A stretch of 64,000 nucleotides of DNA, from contig CAWBIU010000001.1 in assembly GCA_963789015.1 (NCBI GenBank), positions 1,736,001 to 1,800,000 on the forward strand, written 5' to 3'. The position numbers were made by a program, and so were the translations under genes. Position 1 is the stretch's first letter. Each line of letters opens with the position of its first letter. Source of the stretch: JAOPZW01 sp963789015 (lineage in GTDB: Bacteria; Actinomycetota; Thermoleophilia; Solirubrobacterales; Solirubrobacteraceae). Below the pieces are notes generated by a model, which searched no databases, was not told the DNA's origin, and saw only the letters and a program-made list of their open reading frames with translations. Below, in pieces: positions 1-9,494 of this stretch.

Positions 1-376
1 GGATGAGCGTCAGCGCGGCGTATCGGTCGTGGCAGAGCAGAAGGGCGGCGAGTGCGGGGAGGAGCAGGAGGTTGCCGAGCTGCACGGTGCGGACGAGCCC
101 GAACCGGTCGCCGATGCGGCCGCCAAGGGCGGTGCCGAGAACGCCTCCGGCGAGTGCGAGCGTCAGCGCGGTGCCGCCCAGGTCGCTGGATGCGCCGAGA
201 TGGCGCATCCAGCAGAGCGAGGCGGAGGTGTTGACCCCGAAGGAGATGCAGGAGCGGGTGACCTCGACGCAGATGAGGACGGCGAACATCCGCGGGCTGT
301 CGACGGCCGCCCGGTCGGCGATGGACCGGGGGTGCGGCGCGGTCCGGCGTTGCTGGCGCAGCAGGACGAAGGCCAT
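1..376 (-). pseudogene. MFS transporter, C-terminal fragment (cut by window edge)
   Basis: Read on the minus strand from an ATG at 376, the frame stays open to the left edge and encodes hydrophobic segments around a GGRIGDRFG loop. That loop is the classical MFS motif A between two membrane helices. The order of segments resembles the second half of fosmidomycin-resistance (Fsr)-type transporters. The frame is open back to about 538, but no N-terminal half follows because the MOSC gene starts divergently at 553. Between about 376 and 440 a neighbouring frame reads WGLSATALFIPA, a better helix than the open frame gives, which suggests two compensating indels. It is therefore probably a truncated, decayed gene. 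The rest of its 3' end lies outside the window. Confidence 0.6.
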
Positions 377-552
377 GAGCACGGCCGGCGGGGATGAAGA
401 GCGCGGTCGCGGAGAGCCCCCAGGCACAAGGGGCGACCGCAGGCCGCGCAGTTCGCCGGTCGGTACGACGCCTGACACTCCGCCATGGGGCGGCGCCAGC
501 AGGCCTCCTGGCGTCGCCCCGCCGGCTCGGCGTTCGAGATACTGCGCGGACG

Positions 553-2355
553 ATGTCGGGCTCGGGATCGTCCGAAACCGACCCACGCCAGAGCGGCGGC
601 CATCCGGTGGGCACGCTGTTGTCGGTCAACGTCGGGATGCCGAGGGACGTGCCCTGGCAAGGGAGGAGTGTCTTCACCGGCGTCTTCAAGGACCCCGTCA
701 CGGGTCCTCGCCGCGTGCGCAAGCTCAACATCGACGGCGACGGTCAAGGCGACGTCGCGGGGCACGGCGGCGAGCAGCGCGCCGTGTTCGTCTACCAGAT
801 CGACTCCTATCGGTACTGGGAACGCGAGCTCGGACGCAACGACTTCGTCTACGGACAGTTCGGCGAGAACTTCACCGTCGAAGGGCTCGGCGACGACGAG
901 GTCTGCATCGGCGACCGCTACGGGATCGGCACCGCCATCTTCGAGGTCACGCAACCCCGTGTCACGTGCTACCGCGTCGGGATCCGCATGAACGACCCGC
1001 GCATCCCCGCACTGCTCGTCTCACACCACCGCCCAGGCTTCTACTTCCGTGTGCTCCAGGAGGGCGACGTACACGCGGGAGACGAGATCATCAAGCTCGC
1101 GTCCGGCCCGGAAGGGATGGCCGTCGCCGACGCCGACGCGCTGCTGTACCTCCCTGGGCACACGCGTCAGCAGCTGCTCCGAGCGCTGCGGATCCCGGCC
1201 CTGAGCCCTGGCTGGCAGGCCTCGTTCCGAGCTCTGCTCGAGGACGGGCAGGGCAGCGGCAACGCCGGCCTCGCGGCGACGAGCCCACCTCCCGCCTGGC
1301 CCGGCTTCCGTCAGCTGACCGTCACCGCGATCACACGCGAGAGCGACTCGGTGATCTCGATACGCCTCGAGGACCCCAAGGGCGCACCACTGCCGGCCGC
1401 CCGGCCCGGTCAGTACCTCACGCTGCGACTCCGGCGCGACAAGGACCAGCGGTCGCTGCTCCGCAACTACTCCCTCTCCGGACCGCCCGGCGGCGGCTTC
1501 TACCGGATCACCGTCAAGCGCGAGCACGACGGCGCCGCCAGCAGCTATCTGCACACCCGGCTCGCCGTCGGCGACCAGCTCGACATCGCGGCACCACGCG
1601 GCACCTTCATCCTGGACCGGACGCATGCACCCCTGCTGCTGATCAGTGCCGGGATCGGCGCCACCCCGGTTCTCGCCATGCTCCAGGCGCTGGCGGAGGG
1701 GCATTCGGATCGGGAGATCTGGTGGCTGCACGGCGCGCGCAGCAGCCGCGACCACCCGTTCGCCGCCGAGGCCAGGGCGCTCCTCGATCGGCTCCCGAAC
1801 GCATCCGCCCACGTTTGCTACAGCCGTCCCGGTCCGGACGACATCGAGGGCCGCGACTACGACAGCGCGGGTCGTCTGACCACGTCGGTGCTCGCCGAAC
1901 TCGAACCACCTCGCGATGCCGAGGCATACCTGTGCGGGCCGACACCTTTCATGGACGAGATCAGCGCCGGTCTGGCGGCGATGGGGATCGACGCATCACG
2001 GATCCACACCGAGCCTTTCGGGCCTGCTCCGGGTCTGACGCCGGGCATCGCAGCGACAGCGGCGCGGACGCCCCACCCACCCGCCGGCGAGCCCGGAAAC
2101 GGCCCGACGATCGAGTTCGCCCGCAGCAACCTCGCCATCCCATGGAGCAGCGACTACGCCAGCCTGCTGGAACTCGCCGAAGCATGCGACGTACCCGTCC
2201 GCTGGTCGTGCCGCACCGGTGTCTGCCACAACTGCGAGACCACCCTCATCGCCGGCGATCTCGAATACAGCCCCGACCCTGTCGAACCCCCGGCCGATGG
2301 AAGCGCGCTCATCTGCTGCTCACAGCCACACGACGACGTCGTGCTCGATCTGTGA
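553..2355 (+). CDS. MOSC domain / FAD-NAD(P) reductase / 2Fe-2S ferredoxin fusion
   Basis: This 600-residue protein has three modules in order. A YiiM-like MOSC domain (about 20-170) carries GQFGENFTVEG and the conserved cysteine of QPRVTCYR. An FAD- and NAD(P)-binding reductase follows (about 250-480) with RNYSLS and GIGATPVLAML. A plant-type ferredoxin ends the protein, with ligands C553, C558, C561 and C588 or C589 (CRTGVCHNC then ICC). The architecture is that of a self-contained electron-transfer chain feeding a molybdenum-cofactor-type sulfur carrier or reductase domain, as in proteins that reduce N-hydroxylated or 6-N-hydroxylaminopurine-like substrates. The substrate here is unknown. 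ATG 553 was chosen because the MOSC fold starts just after it; GTG 610 is an alternative. The stop overlaps the GTG start of the next reading frame. Confidence 0.85.
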   Translation: MSGSGSSETDPRQSGGHPVGTLLSVNVGMPRDVPWQGRSVFTGVFKDPVTGPRRVRKLNIDGDGQGDVAGHGGEQRAVFVYQIDSYRYWERELGRNDFVYGQFGENFTVEGLGDDEVCIGDRYGIGTAIFEVTQPRVTCYRVGIRMNDPRIPALLVSHHRPGFYFRVLQEGDVHAGDEIIKLASGPEGMAVADADALLYLPGHTRQQLLRALRIPALSPGWQASFRALLEDGQGSGNAGLAATSPPPAWPGFRQLTVTAITRESDSVISIRLEDPKGAPLPAARPGQYLTLRLRRDKDQRSLLRNYSLSGPPGGGFYRITVKREHDGAASSYLHTRLAVGDQLDIAAPRGTFILDRTHAPLLLISAGIGATPVLAMLQALAEGHSDREIWWLHGARSSRDHPFAAEARALLDRLPNASAHVCYSRPGPDDIEGRDYDSAGRLTTSVLAELEPPRDAEAYLCGPTPFMDEISAGLAAMGIDASRIHTEPFGPAPGLTPGIAATAARTPHPPAGEPGNGPTIEFARSNLAIPWSSDYASLLELAEACDVPVRWSCRTGVCHNCETTLIAGDLEYSPDPVEPPADGSALICCSQPHDDVVLDL

Positions 2356-2847
2356 CAGGCATCGACGTGGGGGCTGATCCATCCGCGGTGCACCGCGATA
2401 CCAGCCGGTTGGTGGCATTCAGCGATGGCGTCTTCGCCATCACCATCACCCTGCTCGTTCTGGAGATCAGGCCGCCAACCGATGACGAGGACCTGCTGCA
2501 TGGTCTCCTCGCCCTCTGGCCGTCCTATCTCGCCTACGCCGTCACATTCCTGTTCATCGGGCAGGTGTGGGTCAACCACCACGTCATGTGCGATCGCGTT
2601 CGACGTGACGGCGCTGACGTTCAACGCCGTCTGGCAGTACGCGCGCCGCCACCGGCTTCTGAGCGAAGCGCTTGACCCTGCAGGCGCGACAGCCATCGGC
2701 AGGCGCTTCCAGCTCGCCTTGGCCTGGCTCGCGATCGGCGCCCTGCTCGGCGCCGCGCTACCCGCGCTGGGCGTCGTCGTGATCGCCGCGTTCAACGCCT
2801 ACTACTGGCTCCCCATCCGAGGCGAGAGCCCTCGGCCGCGACCCTGA
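2352..2847 (+). pseudogene. TMEM175-family (DUF1211) channel gene with internal deletion and frameshift
   Basis: The GTG at 2352 overlaps the preceding stop (GTGA). The frame then reads the hallmark first helix of bacterial TMEM175 potassium channels (AFSDGVFAITITLLVLE) and the second segment ending in WVNHHVM. After about 2590 the family continuation is found only in another frame, which begins FDVTALTFNAVWQYARR and ends at 2847 with the last helix. About 50 to 60 residues that normally lie between these parts are missing. The gene has therefore suffered a deletion with a change of frame and should be inactive. Its tight overlap with the MOSC gene suggests the two were once co-translated. 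Confidence 0.7.
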
Positions 2848-3015
2848 GGCGATCCGCGCCACCACTCCGGAGCGCGTTCCGCGGCGAGCACGGTGGCCAG
2901 CTCGGCCTGCCGCCGGTCCGGACGGCGCGCGCCGGTCACATTCGTCCAAGACGGGACCCGGGCGGGCTCCTAGCCTCCGGGTGAGCACGTCGATGACGGA
3001 CGAACGGAAACCACG

Positions 3016-3414
3016 ATGGCCGAACAGGAGGCGACGGTGAACGACGCGGAGCGGACGACGGCGCCCACGATCGCGAGGACGGTGCCGAACATCAGGTCAG
3101 ACCGCGTCGCCGAGACGCGCGACTTCTTCACGGAGGTCCTCGGCTTCGAGCTGGCCATGGACCGGGGCTGGGTCGTGACCGTCGCATCGCCGACCAACCC
3201 CTCGGCCCAGGTGACGATCATCGGCAACGACGACCCGGCCGCGCCCGGCATCTCGATCGAGGTGGATGACGTGGACGCGATCCACGCCCGGGCGGTGGAG
3301 CGGGGCCTCGAGATCGCCTATCCCCTGCGTGACGAGGAGTGGGGCGTTCGACGCTTCATGCTTCGCGAGCCGAGCGGCACGATCGTGAACGTCCTCTCCC
3401 ACCGCTCGGCCTGA
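3016..3414 (+). CDS. VOC (glyoxalase/bleomycin-resistance fold) protein
   Basis: The product is 132 residues, the usual size of a single-domain vicinal-oxygen-chelate protein. It shows the paired beta-alpha-beta-beta-beta modules: NIRSDRVAETRDFFTEVLGF at about 28-47, then ISIEVDDVDAIHARAVERG and the closing LREPSGTIVNVL strand. VOC proteins bind a metal and act as lyases, dioxygenases or drug-binding resistance proteins; the substrate cannot be told from sequence. The ATG follows a short upstream region after the decayed TMEM175 gene, so it is probably transcribed on its own. Three other VOC genes lie in this window. Confidence 0.85.
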   Translation: MAEQEATVNDAERTTAPTIARTVPNIRSDRVAETRDFFTEVLGFELAMDRGWVVTVASPTNPSAQVTIIGNDDPAAPGISIEVDDVDAIHARAVERGLEIAYPLRDEEWGVRRFMLREPSGTIVNVLSHRSA

Positions 3415-3466
3415 CCTCGGACGCGCGCAGCCGGAGAAGAGCCTTCTGGAGCGGACGTCGCCCGAG

Positions 3467-4309
3467 TCAGTCGGCGAGGAAGTCGAGCAGCGCCTTGTTG
3501 ACCTCGTCGAAATGTGTCCAGCCGATGTTGTGAGGGCCGTCCTCGACAGCGACGAACGTCAGGTCGGCGATCAGCTTCTCATCCCTCAGCCGCGCGGCCG
3601 TGGCCTCGAACGGCAGGATCCGGTCCGCGGTGCCGTGGACGACCAGGGTGGGCACGTCGATCTTGGGCAGATCGCCGCGGAAGTCGGTGAGCCAGGTATC
3701 GACGCACGCATAGGACGCGTACGGTGAGGCGCCGGCGGCGACCTGGAAGCTCGCCCGCAATGCCGCGTCGCCGATGCGCTCGGGCGCGAGCACGTCGGTG
3801 TTGTAGAAGTTGGCGAAGAAGCCGTCGAACCAGGCGTAGCGGTCCGCGAGGACGGTCTGCTTGATCCCGTCGAACACCTCCTGCGGCACGCCCTTGGGGT
3901 TCTCGTCGGTCTGAAGCAGGAAGGGCGGGATGACGCCGAGGAGCGCGGCCTTGCGCACCCCGGCTGAGCCGTGGGTGCCGAGGTACCGCGTCACCTCACC
4001 GGTGCCCATCGAGAAGCCGGCGAGGACGAAGCCCTGGTCGAGCGCCAGGTGATCCAGGAGCGCCTTCAGGTCGGCCGTGAACGTGTCGTAGTCATAGCCC
4101 GTGGTCGGCTGGCTCGACTGACCGAAGCCACGCCGGTCGTAGCTGATGCAGCGGTAGCCGTTCTCGAGCAGGACCCGCTCCTGGCGCTCCCACGAGTTCC
4201 CGTTGAGCGGATAGCCGTGGATCAGGACGATCGGCCTGCCCGCGCCATGGTCGTTGTAGTGGATCTCGATGTCGGCGCTGTTCTCGGTCCCGACCTTTAC
4301 GTACGGCAT
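3467..4309 (-). CDS. Alpha/beta hydrolase, cofactor-free chloroperoxidase-like
   Basis: The 280-residue protein has the oxyanion region LIHGYPLNG, the nucleophile elbow GFSMGTGEV (Ser100), the acid HGTADRILPF (Asp229) and a C-terminal histidine in GPHNIGWTH (His260). These match the family named non-haem chloroperoxidases, which are esterases or perhydrolases that halogenate only through peracids. There is no signal peptide, so it is cytoplasmic. The ATG has an AAAGGA ribosome site about eight bases upstream. It faces the VOC gene tail to tail and lies downstream of an exported EEP-fold gene on the same strand. The natural ester substrate is unknown. Confidence 0.88.
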   Translation of the reverse strand: MPYVKVGTENSADIEIHYNDHGAGRPIVLIHGYPLNGNSWERQERVLLENGYRCISYDRRGFGQSSQPTTGYDYDTFTADLKALLDHLALDQGFVLAGFSMGTGEVTRYLGTHGSAGVRKAALLGVIPPFLLQTDENPKGVPQEVFDGIKQTVLADRYAWFDGFFANFYNTDVLAPERIGDAALRASFQVAAGASPYASYACVDTWLTDFRGDLPKIDVPTLVVHGTADRILPFEATAARLRDEKLIADLTFVAVEDGPHNIGWTHFDEVNKALLDFLAD

Positions 4310-4345
4310 CGTCCGCGTCCTTTCTTCAAGCTGCGTGCGAGTTCG

Positions 4346-5236
4346 CTAGTAACGCCGATCGGCCCAGCCGGCGTCAAGCTCCGGTCCGATGAGGCGCGCA
4401 CGGACGAGCAGGACGTCGTGGTCGGTGTGCGTGGCTGGTACGACCTCCGCCGAGGGCGAGCGGAGCGCGCCCTTTCCGTAGACGCACTGGAGTCCCGGTG
4501 CCTGGGTGGCGGACCGGTCGGTCCGGGTCCAGGCACGCTCGGGGGCGCACGGGCCGCCTCGGTTGACGTCGCCCCCGAAGATGACGGTGCGGGTGGCCGC
4601 TCGACGTTCGAGGAGCGCGGCGAGCTCGGCGCATTGCGCATCGTTGGCGGCGGCCTCGGTGGCCGAGCGCACGGCGAGGTGGGCGGTGCACACGTCGACG
4701 CCGACTCGGGTGCCGACGCACAGCCATCGACGCCACTCGATGCCCGCCTGCGCCTCGAAGTCGCGGCTGTCGGTGCTCGCGATGGCGGCCTCGGTGAGCA
4801 CCGCGTCACCGAAGAACCCGCGCCCGCCCGGTCGGGCGCAGGGAAGCGGCTCACCCGAGGCGGTCACTGTCGAGAAGCGCACGTGGTAGCCCGTCCGGCG
4901 TGCGATCCGAGCGACGTCGCGCCGGCAGACCTCGTTGAGCGTCACCGCGTCCGGATGCGCGGCGCGGATCCGTGCCACTGCGTTGTCCACCCCGGTCGGG
5001 TATGCCACCTTGCCGTAGCAGCCGGCGAAACCCGACAGGCACAGGTTCATCTGCATCAACGTGTAGGTCGAGGGCGCCGGCGCGGCCACGGAGATGCTCG
5101 AGCCGGAGGGGCTCCCGCGGGCCGTCACGGCGAGGACGAGCGCGCACCCGACGGCCGCGCGGAGCACGGTCCTGGAACGCCCCGAGCGGCCGACGCCGGG
5201 TCGGACGATGAGGCTCGCGATTGTTCGGCGGTCCAT
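4346..5236 (-). CDS. Exported endonuclease/exonuclease/phosphatase-fold protein
   Basis: The product is about 296 residues. An N-terminal basic stretch is followed by a hydrophobic segment near residues 30-42, consistent with a signal peptide or signal anchor. The EEP (DNase I/sphingomyelinase-like) fold is then visible through MQMNLCL, the metal-binding glutamate in LNEVCRRD, GGDVNRG (the GDxN motif) and the final catalytic histidine in THTDHDVLLV. Such proteins hydrolyse phosphodiester bonds in nucleic acids, phosphoinositides or sphingomyelin. Six or more cysteines in the mature part point to disulfides and an extracellular location. GTG 5245 is an alternative start; ATG 5236 is preferred. 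Confidence 0.82.
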   Translation of the reverse strand: MDRRTIASLIVRPGVGRSGRSRTVLRAAVGCALVLAVTARGSPSGSSISVAAPAPSTYTLMQMNLCLSGFAGCYGKVAYPTGVDNAVARIRAAHPDAVTLNEVCRRDVARIARRTGYHVRFSTVTASGEPLPCARPGGRGFFGDAVLTEAAIASTDSRDFEAQAGIEWRRWLCVGTRVGVDVCTAHLAVRSATEAAANDAQCAELAALLERRAATRTVIFGGDVNRGGPCAPERAWTRTDRSATQAPGLQCVYGKGALRSPSAEVVPATHTDHDVLLVRARLIGPELDAGWADRRY

Positions 5237-5397
5237 CCGTCGCACACCCTGTTGCTCGTCCTGAAGCGCAAGGGAGGGCGGGTTGGATCACCGATGGGTG
5301 TCTCTCGCGATCGATTGTCATGCCGCGTAACGCGGGTGATCCGATACGGCCGCTGCTGCGTCAGCGGCGCTCGACGAATCCGGCTCGATGACGATCG

Positions 5398-5899
5398 ATG
5401 CTGCGGGCCATCGCGTGCGATCTCGCCACGGGGGTCGCCGTCTACGGCGGCGCCGCAGACGTGCCGCGCCAGCGCTCGCACATGCCGGAGCGCTTCGGCC
5501 TCTTCACGCTGATCGTGCTCGGCGAGTCGATCATCGCCGTCTCGGTGGCCCACGCTCACTGGGCGGCCGTCTCGCTGTTCACCGCGGCGTCGGGCTTCGC
5601 GTTGGCCGCGGGGCTCTGGTGGCTGTACTTCGCGCGGTTCGACGATGACGTCTTCAACTGGGCTCTGGCGGGTGGACCGGACGCGCGGCGGCGCTCCTTC
5701 GTGTTCGGCTACGCGCATCTCGCGCTCTACTCGGCGCTCGCCGCGGTCGGCGTCGGGGTCAAGCTGGCCATCGAAGCGGCGATCGACCCTGGATCCGGAG
5801 GCGCGCGCACGTTGTCCTGGGACCCGGCGTCGCGGCCTGGTGCTTGCCGTCCCGCTGTCGGCCGCCGGAGCGGCTGCCGTCGTGGCGTCCGGCCGGTAG
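5398..5899 (+). pseudogene. LtrA-family (low temperature requirement A) gene remnant
   Basis: The frame from about 5398 encodes the diagnostic LtrA segment MPERFGLFTLIVLGESIIA, then a helix ending LAAGLWWLYFARFDDD, then FVFGYAHLALYSALAAVGVG. Complete LtrA proteins are near 380-400 residues; here the N-terminal third or more is missing and no start codon with a ribosome site is seen. After IEAAIDPGSGGA the reading frame is lost: the neighbouring frames encode VVLGPGVAAWCL and LAVPLSAAGAAAVVASGR, the expected last helix. The gene is therefore both 5' truncated and frameshifted. Confidence 0.65.
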
Positions 5900-5917
5900 G
5901 GACGCCGATCACGTGCG

Positions 5918-6124
5918 CTAATCCACGTCTGAGCGCGCGCGACCCCTCAAATAGCGCAGCAGCGCGGGATCACTCGATCGCAGCTGCTCGACGGGCTCGC
6001 CCGTGCACGTGCACAGGTCCACGACGGCCTCGGTCTCGGTGACCGACTGCGCCCGCCAGACTGCGCCGTGCTCCTCCCAGCGCTTCAGCGTGTCGAGCGG
6101 CGGCTCCGCCATCTGCGACATCAT
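5918..6124 (-). CDS. Small conserved actinobacterial protein, 68 residues
   Basis: The short acidic protein contains RWEEHGAVWRAQSV and AVVDLCTCTGEPVEQL, a pattern I recognise from small uncharacterised actinobacterial proteins. Two closely spaced cysteines (CTC) are the only obvious functional residues. There is no signal peptide or membrane helix. It begins 21 bases after the stop of the GGDEF/HD-GYP gene on the same strand and may be its last co-transcribed gene. Its function is unknown. Confidence 0.7.
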   Translation of the reverse strand: MMSQMAEPPLDTLKRWEEHGAVWRAQSVTETEAVVDLCTCTGEPVEQLRSSDPALLRYLRGRARSDVD

Positions 6125-6145
6125 CGCAGGGCACCCGGAGTGGCC

Positions 6146-8131
6146 TCAGGCGAGGGTGAAGCTCGCCGTCTTCGACCACGCCGCGCAGAACGCCTCGACC
6201 ACGACCGGGTCGAACTGCGCGCCGGCGCAGGACCGCAGTTCGTGCATCGCCTCAGCGGGCCGGCGCGGCCGGCTGTAGGGCCTCGTGCTCGTCATCGCGT
6301 CGAACGCGTCGGAGACGGCGATGATCCGCGCGCCGAGCGGAATCCGCTCACCGGCAAGCGCGTCGGGGTAACCGGTCCCGTCCCAGCGCTCGTGGCTGGA
6401 GCGCACGAGACGCGCGACGGCCTCCAGGGCGGGCGCCGCGGCGATGATGCGCTCGCCGATGAGCGTGTGGCGGCGGATGAACTGCCACTCCTCGTCGTTG
6501 AGCGCCGCGGGCTTGCTGAGAATGGAGTCGGGCACCGCGACCTTGCCGACGTCATGCAGCTCGGCGGCCAGCCGCACGGTGCGCACCTCCTCCTGCGAAA
6601 GGCCGAGGCGGGTGGCTGTCGACTCCGCGAGGTCGGCCACGACGTCGGAGTGCGAGCCGAGGTCGGGATGGCGCTCGGCCAGCGCCTGCAGCAGAACATC
6701 CTTCGACTGTGCCTCGGCCGGAGCGCGCCGCGAGTGCTTGTGGGCGTACATGCGCGTGTCGGCGATTCGCAGCGCTTCGGCGACGTCCGCGGCCTCCAAC
6801 GGGAGCGTGATGGCGCCGTATGAGCAGCTGATCCGAAAGGCCTCCCCCTGCTCGGAGAGGGCGCTTGCCGCGCCGCTGATGATCGGCGCCGCGACCTGGG
6901 CTCCGGGGCGGAACAACGCGCAGAACTCGTCTCCTCCCATGCGAAACGCATCGCCGCGCTCGTGCAGGTAGTTGGCGAGGGAGGCGCCGAGCCGGACGAG
7001 CAACGCGTCGCCGGCGGGGTGCCCGAAGGTGTCGTTGTAGTGCTTGAAGCCGTCGAGGTCGAAGAGCACCAGGACCAGCGGGTCGGCGTCATCGACGCGC
7101 GACAGCTCGCGCTGCAGGTGCTGGGCGAGCGCGCGGCGGTTGCCCAGCCCGGTGAGCGGGTCGGTGAGCGCCTCCACGCGCGAGCTGCGCAGCATGATGA
7201 TGTTCTCGCGGAACGTCAGCACCAAGCGCACCATGACCGCGACCAGCGAGGCGGCGGCCAGCGCGACGGCGAGCGCGTTGAGGGGCGCCACGGCGGCGTA
7301 GATGAGCAGCGTGAGGCCGATCGATCCGAACCCGAGCGGCACGGCGATCAGGCGCATCGCCTCCCCGGCGTGCGCCTCGTGGTGGCGCGCGGGTGCCCAG
7401 GCAGCGGCGGCGATGGCGAGCAGGCCGCCCCACCATCCGGCGTCGAACCATCCGCCCGAGTCGTAGGTCCCCGCGACCGCGGCGACGGCGAAGAGCGAAT
7501 CGGCGAGCCAGAAGGCGACGATGCCGCCGGCGAGCAGCGCCCAGCGACGGTCCAGCCGCCAGCCGATGCCGGCCAGGGCGCCCGCGATCATGGCCAGCAT
7601 CACCATGTCGGTCAGCGGATACGCGAGGGCAACGGCTACGCCGAGCGGATCGCCCTCGACGTGCCGGTACAGGGTCTGGAACACGAGGGCGGCGCTCAAC
7701 GCGCTGATGGCCAGCGCCGCGGTCATGCCGTCCGCCCAGCGGGTCGCGGACACCCCGCTGACGCGACCGCGCAGCAGCAGTGCGAGACCCGCGGTGATGA
7801 AGAGCGGAAAGGTCAGGTAGCCGAGGTCGGACGGCGACGGGATCGGCGGGCTGGCGTCGTCCCACAGGACGGTCGTGTACCAGGCCTCGCCACTTGCCCA
7901 GCCGAGCAGGCCGAGGCCGATCAGCGTCCAGGCCGGTCGCTCGTCGCCGGAGGAGCGGCTCGCGAGCAGGCAGCTCGCCGCTGCCATGAACAGCAGCAGC
8001 ACGTGAGCGAAACGATGGAACAGCCAGCCGTCCGCGACACCCGGGGCGAAGATGGCGTGAAGCTCGTGCACGCCGAGCCAGGCGGCGGCGATCAGCGTCG
8101 CGGTGCGCACGGCCGTGCGAACGGTGGGCAT
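6146..8131 (-). CDS. Membrane GGDEF plus HD-GYP protein (c-di-GMP turnover)
   Basis: The 661-residue protein starts with about nine predicted membrane helices (residues 10-305), a MASE-like sensor without a recognisable ligand site. A GGDEF domain (about 312-465) carries intact FDLDGFKHYND and MGGDEF (399-403), as expected for a diguanylate cyclase. A C-terminal HD-GYP domain (about 485-661) carries HD at 526-527, HTLIGE and GTGYPD (GYP 587-589), as in c-di-GMP phosphodiesterases. One polypeptide could thus both make and break c-di-GMP at the membrane. The ATG at 8131 was chosen because the frame upstream is Arg/Pro-rich with no domain content. A second GGDEF gene lies immediately upstream on the same strand. 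Confidence 0.88.
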   Translation of the reverse strand: MPTVRTAVRTATLIAAAWLGVHELHAIFAPGVADGWLFHRFAHVLLLFMAAASCLLASRSSGDERPAWTLIGLGLLGWASGEAWYTTVLWDDASPPIPSPSDLGYLTFPLFITAGLALLLRGRVSGVSATRWADGMTAALAISALSAALVFQTLYRHVEGDPLGVAVALAYPLTDMVMLAMIAGALAGIGWRLDRRWALLAGGIVAFWLADSLFAVAAVAGTYDSGGWFDAGWWGGLLAIAAAAWAPARHHEAHAGEAMRLIAVPLGFGSIGLTLLIYAAVAPLNALAVALAAASLVAVMVRLVLTFRENIIMLRSSRVEALTDPLTGLGNRRALAQHLQRELSRVDDADPLVLVLFDLDGFKHYNDTFGHPAGDALLVRLGASLANYLHERGDAFRMGGDEFCALFRPGAQVAAPIISGAASALSEQGEAFRISCSYGAITLPLEAADVAEALRIADTRMYAHKHSRRAPAEAQSKDVLLQALAERHPDLGSHSDVVADLAESTATRLGLSQEEVRTVRLAAELHDVGKVAVPDSILSKPAALNDEEWQFIRRHTLIGERIIAAAPALEAVARLVRSSHERWDGTGYPDALAGERIPLGARIIAVSDAFDAMTSTRPYSRPRRPAEAMHELRSCAGAQFDPVVVEAFCAAWSKTASFTLA

Positions 8132-8318
8132 GCCCGAGTGATCGACGCGAGGCCGGCCCCCTTGAGGGATCGGCGCGCCCAGCGGCTGGGGCTCTGGCTG
8201 CCACGACGCGGCTGGTGCGCCTCGTTTCCGGATGCGCTGACCAGCACGAGGTCGACGAACTCGTACCGGGTCTCGTGACCCGCCCGAGCGGTCTGATGCG
8301 GCCGGTCTTTGCGGACCC

Positions 8319-9377
8319 TCAGCTGAGCGGCGCGACGGCGGCGGCCGCGACGCGGACGCAATCACGCCCGCCGGCCTTGGCCCGGTACAGCGCGCTGTCG
8401 GCGCGCGCCAGCACCGCGTCGGGGCTCTCGACCCCGTCCCACTCCGCCAGCCCGACCGAGCAGGTCTCCTCGTCGGGCGTCACCGCTCGCAGCCGCTCGA
8501 CGATCTCCTCGGCGTCGGCGAGCGAGCACTCGGTGAACAGGACGGCGAACTCCTCGCCGCCGTAGCGGGCCAGCCGGTCGCTCGAGCGCAGGACGGCGCG
8601 CCACGCGCCGGCGGCCCGCGTGAGCAGGTCGTCACCGCGCTGATGGCCGTAGTGGTCGTTGTAGGCCTTGAAGTGGTCGAGGTCGAGAAGCGCGACGATC
8701 GCCCGGCCGGGTGCCTCGGCGCCCAGGGCCACGGCGAGCCAGCCATCCCACGCGCGGCGGTTGCCGACCCCGGTGAGGGCGTCCGTGACCGCCAGCGTCC
8801 GCAGGCGGTTTGACATCTCCTCGCGCTCGTCGGCGAGCACCGCCATCTCGGCCTCGTGCGCCTGAGCGAGCTGCAGCCGGCGGCGGACCTCGTCGACGAG
8901 CTGCTGCACGGTCAGGCCGACGATCGCGCCGGTGGCGAGAAAGAGGGCAGCGGTCCGCAGGCCGACGACCGGGTAGGCCTCGCCGCCGATGAGGACGACG
9001 GGCAGGACGAAGAACGCGCCGACGGCGGCGAGCACGAGGACGAGCTGTGTGCGATCGCCGTGCAGGGCCACCCAGAACACGGGCAGCAGGGCGAGCACCG
9101 AGATGCCGCTCCCCGCGCCTCCGGAGGCGTCGCGCAGAACGGCCGCGGCGCCGAGGAGCATGACGGCCGCGACGAGCCGCGCGCCGCCTCGGCGGAGGCG
9201 GCCACGAGGCGTCAGTGCCGCGACCCAGGGCGCGAGCACCGTGAACGCCAGCGCAGTCCAGAAACCGGTCCAGGCGACGCGCTCGTCGAGCGCCAGCGAG
9301 GCGAAGGCGACCAGCTGCACGGCGACGAACGGCGCGAGCTGGCGGAGAATCTGCGAGCGGGATGATGGGCTCGACAC
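8319..9377 (-). CDS. Membrane-bound diguanylate cyclase (GGDEF)
   Basis: The product is 352 residues from a GTG start. Residues 10-160 hold about five or six hydrophobic helices, followed by a helical linker (VDEVRRRLQL, AEMAVLADEREEM) that probably forms a dimeric coiled coil. The GGDEF domain (about 190-345) has DLDHFKAYND and an intact RYGGEEF active site at 273-277, so it should make c-di-GMP. No RxxD inhibitory site is obvious. The gene lies 187 bases upstream of the GGDEF/HD-GYP gene on the same strand, so the two may form a local synthesis and degradation pair. The start codon is uncertain because no strong ribosome site precedes it. Confidence 0.85.
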   Translation of the reverse strand: MSSPSSRSQILRQLAPFVAVQLVAFASLALDERVAWTGFWTALAFTVLAPWVAALTPRGRLRRGGARLVAAVMLLGAAAVLRDASGGAGSGISVLALLPVFWVALHGDRTQLVLVLAAVGAFFVLPVVLIGGEAYPVVGLRTAALFLATGAIVGLTVQQLVDEVRRRLQLAQAHEAEMAVLADEREEMSNRLRTLAVTDALTGVGNRRAWDGWLAVALGAEAPGRAIVALLDLDHFKAYNDHYGHQRGDDLLTRAAGAWRAVLRSSDRLARYGGEEFAVLFTECSLADAEEIVERLRAVTPDEETCSVGLAEWDGVESPDAVLARADSALYRAKAGGRDCVRVAAAAVAPLS

Positions 9378-9494
9378 AACCGCGTTGTCGGACGGGCAGC
9401 CGAGCGGCCGTAGGCGCGTGGACGGATTGCCCACGCGGATCCGCCAAGCGGCCGCGTCTGGCGAAGGACAGATTGCGGTGAGAGGATCGCGTCG

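Noticed and set aside
3..2351. Long open frame across the MOSC gene in another phase
   Set aside because: Composition is Arg/Pro/Ala-rich and unlike a protein. The real content before 2352 is in the MOSC frame; only the part after 2352 is TMEM175-like.
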